From: Deltaproteobacteria bacterium | Lineage (GTDB): Bacteria; Myxococcota_A; Polyangia; Polyangiales; Ga0077539 | Length of the DNA stretch: 64,000 nucleotides | Direction: 5' to 3' | NCBI GenBank assembly: GCA_030694465.1 | Contig: JAUXYJ010000104.1 | Span: 1 to 64,000 of the forward strand | In this document: in pieces, positions 52,320-61,987 of the stretch | How positions within the stretch are numbered: the first letter of the stretch is position 1 | Layout of the letters: the number at the start of each line of letters is the position of its first letter | Notes under the pieces: generated by a model | Database searches by the model: none | What the model saw: the letters and a program-made list of their open reading frames with translations, nothing else | What the model was told of the DNA's origin: nothing | Position numbers and translations under genes: made by a program

Positions 52320-54634
52320 GCGCCCCACGCCCTGCCCCCAAACCCCTGCTCGCACGCGCCCTCCAGACGGTGCGCGCCAAGGGACCTTGGGGGCTGGGTG
52401 TGCTCGCCCTCGTGTGGCTCTGCTGGACACTCACCGTGCACAGCCACGTGATGATCTCGCGCGATCGGTTTGTGCCCACCAGCGACGGCTTCTCGGTGAC
52501 AGACCGCCACGGGGCCACCCTGCGCGCCGTGCGCCGGGACGGAATCGACCGACGCTGGGTCCCGCTCGACCAGATCCCGAGGATCTTAGTCGACGCGGTG
52601 ATCGCCGCAGAAGACCAGCGATTTCGCTCGCACAATGGCGTCGATCGCTGGGCCCTCGCCCGCGCCGTCCGCGACACACTCACACCGGGACATCGCCGCT
52701 CGGGCGGCTCGACCCTCACGCAACAGCTCGTCAAGCGCGTGTACGGCCGTCGCTACGGAGCGCTGTCCAAGTTTGGCGAGATCCTCCGGGCGCAGAGCCT
52801 TGAGCGCATCATGAGCAAAGACGAGATCCTCGAGCAGTATCTCAACCGCTTGCCCTACAGCGACGAGATCGAAGGCGTGGCCCGCGCATGCGAGAGCTAT
52901 TTTGGCCACGATCTCTCGTCGCTCTCAGCCCCCGAGGCGGCGCTCTTGGCAGCGATCCCGAGGGCCCCGACGCTGCTCGACCCTCGCCGCGCACGTGCTC
53001 GAGCGCTTGAGCGCAGCGCGTGGGTGCTCACACGGATGCACGCCACAGGCGCGATCGATCACCCCACGCTCTTGCGATCCCTCGCCGAAGAGCCGCACAT
53101 CGCCAACCCGGTCGGGCGCCCGTGGTTTGCCGCGCGCTTTGTCGACCGAGTGCTCACACGCGAGACCCCGGCGGCCCGCGGACGCGGAGGCTCAATCCGC
53201 ACTTCGCTTGATCTTTCGCTGCAACAACGAACTGAGTCACTCGCGCGCGCGGGGCTCGTTCGGATGCGCTCTCAGGGGGCTCGCAACGCCGCCGCGGTGG
53301 TCGTCGCCAACGCTACGGGCGAGGTCTTGGCCTATGTCGCCGCAGCAGACGAGCAGGCCGACGGAGGCTCGCTCGACCTGCTCGATGCCCCGAGGCAGCC
53401 GGGCTCGACGCTCAAACCCTTCGCGTACGAGCTCTTCTTTGAGCGCGGAGGCAACGCCGCCACGGTCCTCGACGACGTGCAGCTCTCGATGACCGGAGCC
53501 CGCGGTGAGCACTTCGTCGCGACCGACTACGACGGCCACGAGCGAGGCCCCGTGAGCGCTCGCACTGCCCTCGCAGCATCCCTCAACCTCGCGGCGCTCG
53601 ATGTCGCGCGGCGCGTGCGGCAAGACCCCTTGGCCCAGAGGCTCCGGGCCCTTGGGTTTCGCGGCGTCGCGACCGGCGATCTGCACGGAGGCGCCCTGGT
53701 GTTGGGCGGCGTAGGCGTGCGCGCCCTTGAGCTCGTGGATGCGTACGTAACCCTCGCGCGATGGGGCACGCGCGTGCCGCTCGTGTTTGCACCGAGCGAG
53801 GGCACAGACGCAGGAATTTCGCTGCTCAATCCGTCCCATGCGCGGATCACTTGGGACATCTTGCAAGACCCCCACGCGCGGCGCGAGGGCTTCGGCGATG
53901 ACCTCCAAGCGCTCGCACCCGGGCTCACGTTTGCGCTCAAGACCGGGACCAGCCCCAACTGGCGCGACGCGTGGTGCGCCGTGATGACCGATCGGGTGAC
54001 CGTGCTCGTGTGGCTCGGAGACCCCGCGGGGAGAGCCATGGCCGAGGTCTCGGGTTTTCGCGCCGCGGCCCCGATGGCCGTGCAAATCGCACACGAAGCC
54101 CACACCCGCGCCCTCACCGTGGGCCTCGCCGTGGCGCCACGCCCGAGCGCTCCGTGGGCCACCTCCGAGGTGTGCACCCACTCCGGGCTGCGCGCAGGCG
54201 CGCGGTGCACGCACCGAGTGACCGAGCACTTTGCACGCGGCGAGCTCCCGACCGCGGTGTGCGACCAGCACGAGCCCAACGGCGACTGGGTCGTCCCCGC
54301 CCGCCTGCGCGCATGGGCCCTCCGCGCCACCCCCGGCGGAATGAGCCTGCGCAATACCCTTACGTCAACTCACGATTCGCCTGCACAAACGCTGCTCATT
54401 CGCGAACCACGCGATGGCGCACGGTGGCTCTTGGACCCACGCCGCGTGGGCTTCAGCGCGCCCCTCCGGGTCACCCTCGCGGGCGCCGAGGTGATCGCCG
54501 ACGCGTGGGAGCTCGACGGCACCGCCCTCGCATCGGCACGATGGACGCCCACCGAAGGGACCCACACGCTCGTCGCGGTCCGCGGAGGGCAGCGCAGCGC
54601 GCCCGCGCAGGTCACCGTGACCCTCGCCCGCTGA
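52316..54634 (+). CDS. pbpC: Penicillin-binding protein 1C
   Basis: The product has 772 residues from TTG 52316, overlapping the previous stop. An N-terminal membrane helix is followed by the GT51 transglycosylase domain with AAEDQRFRSHNGVD (Glu99) and GGSTLTQQLVKRVYG. The transpeptidase domain has STLK (Ser364), SLN (Ser422-Asn424) and KTGTS (Lys542). The C-terminal domain (VTVTLAR end) is the BiPBP_C Ig-like module of PBP1C. It builds and cross-links peptidoglycan. Pairing of A2M and PBP1C genes is known from other bacteria and is thought to guard against cell-wall breach. Confidence 0.95.
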   Translation: MSAPRPAPKPLLARALQTVRAKGPWGLGVLALVWLCWTLTVHSHVMISRDRFVPTSDGFSVTDRHGATLRAVRRDGIDRRWVPLDQIPRILVDAVIAAEDQRFRSHNGVDRWALARAVRDTLTPGHRRSGGSTLTQQLVKRVYGRRYGALSKFGEILRAQSLERIMSKDEILEQYLNRLPYSDEIEGVARACESYFGHDLSSLSAPEAALLAAIPRAPTLLDPRRARARALERSAWVLTRMHATGAIDHPTLLRSLAEEPHIANPVGRPWFAARFVDRVLTRETPAARGRGGSIRTSLDLSLQQRTESLARAGLVRMRSQGARNAAAVVVANATGEVLAYVAAADEQADGGSLDLLDAPRQPGSTLKPFAYELFFERGGNAATVLDDVQLSMTGARGEHFVATDYDGHERGPVSARTALAASLNLAALDVARRVRQDPLAQRLRALGFRGVATGDLHGGALVLGGVGVRALELVDAYVTLARWGTRVPLVFAPSEGTDAGISLLNPSHARITWDILQDPHARREGFGDDLQALAPGLTFALKTGTSPNWRDAWCAVMTDRVTVLVWLGDPAGRAMAEVSGFRAAAPMAVQIAHEAHTRALTVGLAVAPRPSAPWATSEVCTHSGLRAGARCTHRVTEHFARGELPTAVCDQHEPNGDWVVPARLRAWALRATPGGMSLRNTLTSTHDSPAQTLLIREPRDGARWLLDPRRVGFSAPLRVTLAGAEVIADAWELDGTALASARWTPTEGTHTLVAVRGGQRSAPAQVTVTLAR

Positions 54635-54720
54635 GAACGCAGTGCATTCGCATCACAGTTACCGTTGGACCGCGACGGTTGTATCTCGCGGCAGACCGTG
54701 GCACCCATCGCGGCAGATCC

Positions 54721-55005
54721 ATGAAGCGAGAAAAACGACTCACGAAGAAAGAGCGCAAGGCGCTCGCCCCGCCTCGTGCTGCTGGCGCCAACAACGCGCA
54801 GAACCAGCACATTCACTGCATCGCGTGCGGGCGCCACATTGACCCGCCCGAGTTCGAGCCCAGCGTCGGGAGCGCAAAGATCTTGCGCTGTGAGCACGGC
54901 TCGAGCTTTCCGTCGTGCACGGGCTGCACGGTGCTCTCGCAGTCACTGCTCGACGAGCACGATCGCTCGGGGCAAGCGGTCAAGACCGCGGCCGCCTGGC
55001 ACTGA
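54721..55005 (+). CDS. Small zinc-ribbon protein, 94 aa
   Basis: A basic N-terminus (MKREKRLTKKERKALAPPRA) is followed by IHCIACGRHID and ILRCEHGSSFPSCTGC, giving a C-x2-C ... C-x8-C-x2-C set that can hold one zinc, perhaps with His. There is no signal peptide. ATG 54721 is the start that keeps the basic leader. I do not recognise a named family; a nucleic-acid or ribosome-linked role would fit the charge pattern but is a guess. It lies 86 bp after pbpC on the same strand. Confidence 0.72.
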   Translation: MKREKRLTKKERKALAPPRAAGANNAQNQHIHCIACGRHIDPPEFEPSVGSAKILRCEHGSSFPSCTGCTVLSQSLLDEHDRSGQAVKTAAAWH

Positions 55006-55049
55006 CGCATCCCGCCGGGCACAGCGGCAAAGCGTGTGGGGCGCTTGCG

Positions 55050-55078
55050 TTGACACACCTCGGTGTGGTGTTTTGCAT
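55050..55078 (+). promoter_or_regulatory. Candidate sigma70-type promoter
   Basis: TTGACA at 55050-55055 and TTGCAT at 55073-55078 are separated by 17 bp, ~95 bp upstream of the lipoprotein start at 55174. The -35 is consensus and the -10 is weak. A GTGT-rich dyad (ACACacctcggtGTGT) lies in the spacer. Confidence 0.4.
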
Positions 55079-55173
55079 CATTGGAGCGACGCGCGGTGCC
55101 CACAACCCTGGGCCCACGCGGGCGGTCCACTGCGCGCTTAACGCCACCGAATCTCCCCGAGAGGATGGGCCCC

Positions 55174-58100
55174 ATGATGCTTCGCCGTTCGCTACTTGGC
55201 CTTGGTCTTGTCCTGGGTTTGCACGCCTGTGCACCCACCCCGCTGCCTCCGCGTCCTGACGCCTCGGACGCTCGGGTCGACACCGCGATGAGCGACACGG
55301 TCGCCCCACCCGATCGCGTCGCGCCGCCCGACGTCCAGAGGCCCGACGTGATCGCACCGCCAGACGTGATCGAGGCCCCCGATGCGATGGACGCCAGCAC
55401 CCTGGATGTCCTCTCAGACGACGTGGTCGTCGCGATGGACGCGATGGATGTCAGCGATGTGACAGCGGATCTCTCGGACACCGCAGTCCGCGACTCCGCG
55501 ACAGAGACCGGCACCATGGGGTGCGCGCTGCCCCTGCGCCCCGCGCTAACAGTGCCCATGGCAGGTGCCAGCACCCTGGTGACCGCGACGCTCCCCGCAG
55601 GCGGCACCGCCAGCAGCATCGCACGACACGGCTGCACCACACTCGGCGCAGGCTCAGACCACATCTATCCCCTAGAAATCACCAGCCGGATCACACTTCA
55701 GTTTGTCACCACGAGCCCCACAACCACCAACACGATGATGTCCATCCGTCGTGCGTGCGCGCTCGAGACCAGCGAGCTCGCGTGTGACCTCGACAGCGGC
55801 CCAGGCAACGGCGCGGCGTTTCGCGTGACCCTGGACCCAGGGAGCTACTTCGTGGTGGTCGACGACTACGCGAGCAGCGCATTGAGCGCTCGTGGCGGCG
55901 ACTACACCCTCACCGTGAGCGCCCCCGTCGAGAGCCCCGCGGCGCTCTGCACCAGCCCCACCCCGTGGATGTCCGGCACCGTCGCCTCGGGCAGCACCAA
56001 CAGCGGCGGGACCTCCAACCGCTCCTGCAACCCCACCATCGCCACCGGGCCCGAGGTGTTCTACCGCTACACGCTCGCGGCCAACACCCGCTCGTTGATC
56101 ACCGCGACGCCGCTGGGTATGCCCGCGTGGCGCGGCTACCTCCGCGTGCGCAACGACTGCGTGCTGACCACCTGCATGTCCGTCGGAGCCTCGCCCAGCG
56201 ACGGCAACCCCGCGTCGGTCACCGTCGAAAACCGCAGCAATTCTCCACAAGATTTCTTGCTCAGCATGGGCTCGTATGAGCTCGGCACCGGCGGCGCGTT
56301 TACGCTCAGTGACGCGCTCACCATGCTGCCCATGGTCCCGCCCAACGCGGTGTGCACGACCCCGACGCTGCTCGGCCCGTCCGAAGACCTCACGATGCAG
56401 ACCACCGTGGGCGCCTACGAGACCCGCTCAAGCAGCTCGTGCGCCGTGCTCACCACCGGAGGCCCCCTGACCTACTACAGCATGAGCGTCCCCGCCGGCC
56501 GCACGATGACCGTGACCGTGCGCCCTGAGGCCACGTTCGATGCCACGGTAAGACTCTTCGAGGGCTGTAGCCCCACAAGCTGCCTGCTCTACAACAACCG
56601 CGGCAGCGCGGGCGTCGAAGAGCGGCTCTCGTACCGCAACACCACCGCGATCGATAAGACCGTGATCATCGCGATCGGCAGCATCTCTGCCGGCGCCACC
56701 GGGCGCTTTGATCTCAGCACCAGGCTCCTGCCCGCGATGCCGTCCAACATCTCGTGCGCCCTCCCGCGGAGCATCACGCCGGCTTCTCCCGCGCTCGCGC
56801 AAGACCAAGCCGCAGCCACCAGCGCAAACTCCCTCGCGTGCGAGCCCGCCGCCACAGGCAACGTGCTGTACTACACGGTGAGCATCCCTGCAGGGCAGAC
56901 CGCGATCGTGTCCGCCACACCGTACGGCATCGCAGACCCTGTGCTGCGCGTAGCCGACGACTGCGCCACCATGACCTGCCTCGCGAGCAGCAACTCGGGC
57001 TTTGGCGGCGTCTCCGAGCAGCTCTTTGTGAGCAACAGCGGCGCGAGCCCTCGGGACGTGATCGTCTCGCTCGGGAGCCGCGCGAGCACCTCGGCAGGCG
57101 TCATGGACGTAGACGTGCGGTTTGTGACCGTCCCAGGCAACGCGACGTGTGCCTCTGCGCGCACGCTGGCACCGGGCGAGACCGTGACCATGCAAGACAC
57201 CAGCACGGCGATCGAGCGACGGACGACTGGGTGCGTGACCACGACCTCGGGCGCGCCGCTGCTGTACTACTCGGTCAACGTCCCGGCGGGCCGCTCGGCA
57301 GTGCTCCGCGCGACCCCGATGGGAATGTTTACCGCGACGCTCCGCGTGTTTCAGACCTGCACGCCCACGTCGTGTGTGGCCTATCGCAACTCGGCGACCG
57401 CGGGGCAGCCCGAGATCCTCGCGTTTCGCAACACGGGCGCGGCAGACGCTACGTACACGGTCGCGGTCGGCGGCTCTGCAGTCAACGAGACCGGGACCTT
57501 CTCGCTCGGGTTTGAGCTCCTTCCCGCGATCCCGTCCAACGTGGACTGCGCCTCGGCGCGCCCACTCGTAAGCGGCACACCCTTGCTCTCCCAAAACCAA
57601 GCCGCCGCGACGCTCTCTCCCATGGGCTTGTCGTGCGAGCCGCTCTCCACGGGCAACGTGTTGTTCTACTCGCTCAGCGTCCCCGCTGGGCAGGTCGCCA
57701 CCGTCGTCGCCACCCCCCTTGGGTCGAGCTACAACGGCGTCCTGAGGGTCGTCCCGGCCTGCGGAAGCGCGATGTGCCTCGCCTCGTCCAACAACGGCTT
57801 CTCGGGCAGCCCAGACACCCTGTCTCTACGCAACAGCACCGCGAGCGACGCGACCTATGTGCTCTTGCTCGGAAGCTCCACCGCGAGCACCGCAGGGATC
57901 TTTGATCTCTCGGTGACCACCGCGCTCGACCCCTACATCGTCACCCAAACCATGTCGGCCTCATGCGATGACCTCTCGGTGGGCTCGACCTCCGCGGGGA
58001 TCTCGGGCGATGACTCGGTCTCGGGCTTCTTCGCGATGCCCTTCGCGTTTAGCTACTTCGGCGACCCCGTCACGCGCTTTTCGGTCTCGACCAACGGCCT

Positions 58101-58530
58101 CGCGCAATTGCACACGGCCACGCTGGGCACGCCCACGACCTCGTACAGCAACACCGTCCTGCCCAGCCTCTCGGGCCCCACTGGAGCCCTCGCGGTCTTC
58201 TGGGATGACCTCATCGTGTCGAGCCCCATGGCCCTGCGCTACATGGTCACTGGCACCGCCCCGGCGCGCCGGCTGGTCATGGAGTGGAACAACATCAACC
58301 CCCTCGGCAGCACCGACACCCTGCGGTTTCAGGTCAAGCTCTTAGAGAGCAGCAACACCATCGAGTACCACTATTGCAGCCTCACGGGCGCCGTCGGCAG
58401 CACACGCTTCACCGGCGGCAGCGCGTCGATCGCGATGCAAGACGTCGCGCGCACCCGCGGGCTCACCATCGCCAACGACACCGCGGGCACCGTAAGCACC
58501 GGCTCACTCATCCGCTTTCTCGCGCGCTGA
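55174..58530 (+). CDS. Large repeat lipoprotein, paralogue 1
   Basis: The product has 1118 residues from ATG 55174, with GAGAGG 9 bp upstream. The signal peptide ends in lipobox LHACAPT. An Asp/Pro-rich stalk (DVQRPDVIAPPDVIEAPDAM) leads to six or so ~110-residue beta-sandwich repeats, each with a start like CTTPTLL/CALPRSI, a Y-Y-S/T-V-x-VPAGR strand and a Cys pair. They resemble pre-peptidase C-terminal (PPC)-like domains. The last ~190 residues form a different domain (FSVSTNGLAQLHTATLG, FQVKLLESSNTIEYHYC), reminiscent of nidogen-like folds. It is probably an outer-surface protein. The two following genes are clear relatives. Confidence 0.85.
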   Translation: MMLRRSLLGLGLVLGLHACAPTPLPPRPDASDARVDTAMSDTVAPPDRVAPPDVQRPDVIAPPDVIEAPDAMDASTLDVLSDDVVVAMDAMDVSDVTADLSDTAVRDSATETGTMGCALPLRPALTVPMAGASTLVTATLPAGGTASSIARHGCTTLGAGSDHIYPLEITSRITLQFVTTSPTTTNTMMSIRRACALETSELACDLDSGPGNGAAFRVTLDPGSYFVVVDDYASSALSARGGDYTLTVSAPVESPAALCTSPTPWMSGTVASGSTNSGGTSNRSCNPTIATGPEVFYRYTLAANTRSLITATPLGMPAWRGYLRVRNDCVLTTCMSVGASPSDGNPASVTVENRSNSPQDFLLSMGSYELGTGGAFTLSDALTMLPMVPPNAVCTTPTLLGPSEDLTMQTTVGAYETRSSSSCAVLTTGGPLTYYSMSVPAGRTMTVTVRPEATFDATVRLFEGCSPTSCLLYNNRGSAGVEERLSYRNTTAIDKTVIIAIGSISAGATGRFDLSTRLLPAMPSNISCALPRSITPASPALAQDQAAATSANSLACEPAATGNVLYYTVSIPAGQTAIVSATPYGIADPVLRVADDCATMTCLASSNSGFGGVSEQLFVSNSGASPRDVIVSLGSRASTSAGVMDVDVRFVTVPGNATCASARTLAPGETVTMQDTSTAIERRTTGCVTTTSGAPLLYYSVNVPAGRSAVLRATPMGMFTATLRVFQTCTPTSCVAYRNSATAGQPEILAFRNTGAADATYTVAVGGSAVNETGTFSLGFELLPAIPSNVDCASARPLVSGTPLLSQNQAAATLSPMGLSCEPLSTGNVLFYSLSVPAGQVATVVATPLGSSYNGVLRVVPACGSAMCLASSNNGFSGSPDTLSLRNSTASDATYVLLLGSSTASTAGIFDLSVTTALDPYIVTQTMSASCDDLSVGSTSAGISGDDSVSGFFAMPFAFSYFGDPVTRFSVSTNGLAQLHTATLGTPTTSYSNTVLPSLSGPTGALAVFWDDLIVSSPMALRYMVTGTAPARRLVMEWNNINPLGSTDTLRFQVKLLESSNTIEYHYCSLTGAVGSTRFTGGSASIAMQDVARTRGLTIANDTAGTVSTGSLIRFLAR

Positions 58531-58827
58531 GAAGAGGGTCCCACCGGTCCAAACCGGGCACCCGGAGGGGGACACCCTCCCGAAGCAAAAAATCCTCCGC
58601 CCAAGTCCTCCCCAGACCTCCGCGATGATCCGATTGCTTCGCCGAGGTCCTCGGAGGACCGTCCGGGTGATCCGATCGCTCTGCGACCCCAAAGGAGCAG
58701 AAAAGGTGCAAGGGCGCCGCAGCGCTCTTCACTGTGGCGTGATGGGTTAACACTGCCCTGCCGATCGCTGAACGCTCTCCCGGCGGCCGCCCTGTGATCG
58801 TGTCACCCACGGTCCGCAGGCCGGGGG
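58531..58827. other. Intergenic region upstream of paralogue 2
   Basis: Two similar GATCCGATTGCT/GATCCGATCGCT segments (about 58627 and 58671) flank a GAGGTCCTCGGAGGACC hairpin-like sequence near 58644. No gene was recognised. Confidence 0.4.
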
Positions 58828-58860
58828 GCGCTTTGCAGGAGAGCAAAGTACAGGCATGAT
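58828..58860 (+). promoter_or_regulatory. 33-bp element shared with the next paralogue, copy 1
   Basis: GCGCTTTGCA-GGAGA-GCAAAGTACAGGCATGAT lies 157 bp before the start of paralogue 2. The same 33 bp, with changes only in the spacer and one other base, lies at 61797, 158 bp before the likely start of paralogue 3. The arms CTTTGC and GCAAAG form a dyad, so it is a good candidate operator or transcript-start element. Confidence 0.55.
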
Positions 58861-59017
58861 GCGTGGGAGTTTGTCGAATTTTGCGCACATCCTCGGACAG
58901 CACCTGCCACCCGAGACGCAGATTCTTCAAGCAAGAACGACAACGCCAGACGCAGGTTTGCTCCACATTTTCTCAGAGTTTTGTCTCGATTTCTCCGTTT
59001 GAAAGGCACCCTTATTT

Positions 59018-61648
59018 ATGAAACGCACTTTGCGCGGAAGCCTCGCTTCCCTCGCCGCCATCCTCGTCGCCCAGGGCTGTGCGCCCACCCCTCTGCCGAT
59101 GGCAGACGGCGGAATGGACGTCGTCCAGACCGACACCAACCGCCCGGACACCAACCGCCCGGACACCGTCACGCAGCCTGAAGCTGGCATGGAAGCCGGC
59201 ATGGAAGCGGGCACCGAGGCTGACGCCGAAGTCGACGCGGGCGCTGAAGCAGGCGCTGAAGCAGGCGCTGAAGCGGGCATGGACGCAGGCGCTGAAGCCA
59301 GCGTCGACGCGGGCGCAGACGTGGTCAGCACGGACACGCGCGACAGCGCGGTCGAAGCGGGCCCAGACGCCGCAGACGGCGCGATCACCTCGGCGTGCTC
59401 ACGCACGGTGGACGGGACGCTCGCTCTCCCGGCCGCTGGGATGACCACCACCGTCATGAGCTCGCTCGCCGCCATGGGCACCGGCGGAATGAACGCCGCT
59501 TTTGGCTGCCGCTCGGCCACCAACGGCTCTGAACGAATCTATCGCCTCAGCATCCCGACACGCACAGGCGTGGTCTTGACCGCGACCGCGGCACTCTCGG
59601 CGACGGACCTCGCGATGGCGATCCGACGTGACTGCACTTCGAGCTCAAGCGAGATCGTCTGCAACGACGACTCGACAGGGCTCAACCCCGCGGTCCGTGT
59701 GACGCTCGACCCCGGCGACTACTTCGTCGTGGTGGACGAGTACGAGTTCACCGCTGCAGACGCCACCGGCGGAGCCTTCACCCTCACGCTCAACACGTTT
59801 GCTCCCGCGGCGAACCCGACCTGCGCGACCGCAGCGGCGGTCACACCGGGGATGACCGTGATGGGCAACACCAACGGCGGCGAAGTGCCCACGATGACGT
59901 GCAGCTCGTTTAACAGCGGCCCGCAGGTCTTTTACTCGATCACGATCCCTGCGAATCACCAGGCGAGCATCGTCGCGACCCCGAGCGGCGCGCCCGCGTG
60001 GGCGCCCTTCCTCCGTATCATCGACACGTGCGCTGCGGGCACGACCTGCCTCGGAACGCAGACCGGCACCGCCGGGATGCCCACCAACGGCACCTTTGCC
60101 AACCGCACCGCCAGCGCACGCACCGTGCTCGTGAGCGTCGGGTCTTCCAGCGCAACCAATGGCGGCGCGTTCTCGTTTGCCTACACGACCGCGATGATCC
60201 CAGCGATGGCCCCCAACGCGACGTGCGCGATGCCGACGGCCCTCACCCTCCCGACCACCGCGCTCGCGGGCAGCACCATCAGCGGCATGGAGACGCGCAC
60301 CTCGTCGTGTGCAGCGACCGTCGCGACCGGCGCGCTGTCGTACTACACGGTGACCATCCCCACCGGCCGCTCGCTCTTGGTCAACGCGTCGCCAACCACC
60401 ATGGGCTTTAACCCCGCGGTGCACTTGTTTGATGGCTGCGCGGCGACCTCGTGCGCAGGCTTTCGTGACGGTGCGCCGGTCGACCAAGACGAGCGCATGA
60501 CCTACACCAACGCGACGCTCGCGGACCAGACCCTGACCCTCGCAGTTGGGAGCCGGACAAGCACACAGTTTGGCAACTACGCGCTCAGCGCGAGCTTGCT
60601 TCCGGCAGGGACCGCCAACACCACGTGCGCTGCGGCCATCCCGCTGCCCACGTCGACGGGCTCCCTCTTGGCACAACAGCAGAACGTCGCGTCTGAGCGC
60701 TCGATGGCCACCTGCGAGGCCGGCAGCACAGGCAACGTCTTGTACTACTCGCTCACGGTCCCCGCGGGTCAGCAAGCGCAGCTCGTCGCATCGCCTTTGG
60801 GTCCGACCACGGCCAACGCGGTCCTGCGCGTACGCACCAACTGCGCCACGCTGGCCTGCGTGAGCTCGGTCAACGCCACCAGCGGCAATGGCATCGAGAC
60901 CCTCACGGTCACCAACGACACCGCAGCCCCTGCGGTCTACATCGTCGAGCTCGGCTCGGCCTCGAGCACGTCCACCGGGATCTTTGATCTCGCCGTGAAC
61001 TTCTCGCGCATCCCGTACAGCGTCACCAGCGTCGCTTCGGCCAACTGCGATGACCTCTCGATGGGCGCGACCGCGCCAACGCTCACGTCAGACGACGACG
61101 GCGCCTCGGGTGTCATCGCGCTGCCGATGCCGTTTGCGTTCTCGTTCTTTGGAGATGCGGCGACGCACTTTAGCGTCTCGACCAACGGGTTTATGCAGCT
61201 CTATCCCAACGCGATGGGCACCGTGTCGACCTCGCTGGGCAACGTGACGCTCCCGGCGGCTTCTGGCCCCACGGGGATGATCGCGCCCTTCTGGGACGAC
61301 CTTGTAGTCCGTGCGGCTTCGCGCCCCGGCGCTGCGCTTCGCTACCTCGTCTCGGGCACCGCACCCAACCGCCGGCTCGTCGTCGAGTGGAACGACGCGT
61401 ACGCCTTTGGCACCACCAACACGCTGCGCTTTCAGGTGAAGCTCAACGAGACCACCAACACCATCGAGTATCACTACTGCGCGATGACAGACACCTCGAT
61501 GACCTCGATGCGTCACCTCGGAGACAGCGCCACAATCGGTCTGCAGAGCTTCGACCGCGCCCGCGCGACGCAGTTCTCGGTGAACACCGCGAGCGTTGGA
61601 CTCGGGACCGCCATGAGCCCCAACCGCGTGGTGATCACCCCGCGCTGA
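59018..61648 (+). CDS. Large repeat lipoprotein, paralogue 2
   Basis: The product has 876 residues from ATG 59018; GAAAGG lies 11 bp upstream. The signal peptide ends in LVAQGCAPT. The stalk is Ala/Glu/Gly/Asp-rich (AGAEAGAEAGAEAGMDAGAE), a different composition from paralogue 1. Four ~110-residue PPC-like repeats and the same C-terminal domain (FSVSTNGFMQLYPNAMG, FQVKLNETTNTIEYHYC) follow. Relative to paralogue 1 it is shorter by about two repeats. The stalk is encoded by short DNA repeats, so length variation is likely. A surface role is inferred from export, stalk and repeats. Confidence 0.85.
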   Translation: MKRTLRGSLASLAAILVAQGCAPTPLPMADGGMDVVQTDTNRPDTNRPDTVTQPEAGMEAGMEAGTEADAEVDAGAEAGAEAGAEAGMDAGAEASVDAGADVVSTDTRDSAVEAGPDAADGAITSACSRTVDGTLALPAAGMTTTVMSSLAAMGTGGMNAAFGCRSATNGSERIYRLSIPTRTGVVLTATAALSATDLAMAIRRDCTSSSSEIVCNDDSTGLNPAVRVTLDPGDYFVVVDEYEFTAADATGGAFTLTLNTFAPAANPTCATAAAVTPGMTVMGNTNGGEVPTMTCSSFNSGPQVFYSITIPANHQASIVATPSGAPAWAPFLRIIDTCAAGTTCLGTQTGTAGMPTNGTFANRTASARTVLVSVGSSSATNGGAFSFAYTTAMIPAMAPNATCAMPTALTLPTTALAGSTISGMETRTSSCAATVATGALSYYTVTIPTGRSLLVNASPTTMGFNPAVHLFDGCAATSCAGFRDGAPVDQDERMTYTNATLADQTLTLAVGSRTSTQFGNYALSASLLPAGTANTTCAAAIPLPTSTGSLLAQQQNVASERSMATCEAGSTGNVLYYSLTVPAGQQAQLVASPLGPTTANAVLRVRTNCATLACVSSVNATSGNGIETLTVTNDTAAPAVYIVELGSASSTSTGIFDLAVNFSRIPYSVTSVASANCDDLSMGATAPTLTSDDDGASGVIALPMPFAFSFFGDAATHFSVSTNGFMQLYPNAMGTVSTSLGNVTLPAASGPTGMIAPFWDDLVVRAASRPGAALRYLVSGTAPNRRLVVEWNDAYAFGTTNTLRFQVKLNETTNTIEYHYCAMTDTSMTSMRHLGDSATIGLQSFDRARATQFSVNTASVGLGTAMSPNRVVITPR

Positions 61649-61796
61649 AACAGCCCCGTACGCGAGTGCGCAGCCCTCTGGGCCGCGTCCGCGAGCGACC
61701 CATGCGCCCCACGCCTGCGCCCTGTGCGCGAGGCTGGGTGAGCGGTCCATGAGGTCAACCCCGCTGAGGCCCTTGGGTCACAAGACCTGAGCCCTC
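61649..61796. other. Intergenic region upstream of paralogue 3
   Basis: No gene was recognised. The stretch from 61920 to 61975 just before the start of paralogue 3 is markedly AT-rich, as is the matching stretch before paralogue 2. Confidence 0.4.
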
Positions 61797-61829
61797 GCGC
61801 TTTGCACGCGCGCAAAGTGCAGGCATGAT
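61797..61829 (+). promoter_or_regulatory. 33-bp element shared with the previous paralogue, copy 2
   Basis: GCGCTTTGCA-CGCGC-GCAAAGTGCAGGCATGAT matches the element at 58828 outside the 5-bp spacer except for one base. Its distance to the downstream start is also kept, while the intervening sequence has diverged, which points to function. Confidence 0.55.
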
Positions 61830-61987
61830 CCCGGCTCATTTTGCGGACGAAGCGCCGCCCATGGGCTGTCTCAGACCGTCGGTGCAGAGCGCAGGTCGTC
61901 GCGCAGAGCGGTTAGCACTACTGTTCATTATTTCTAGTTATTTCAGCTACTTAGATCGTCATTCTCGTCTCGAAAGGCATGCCTACT

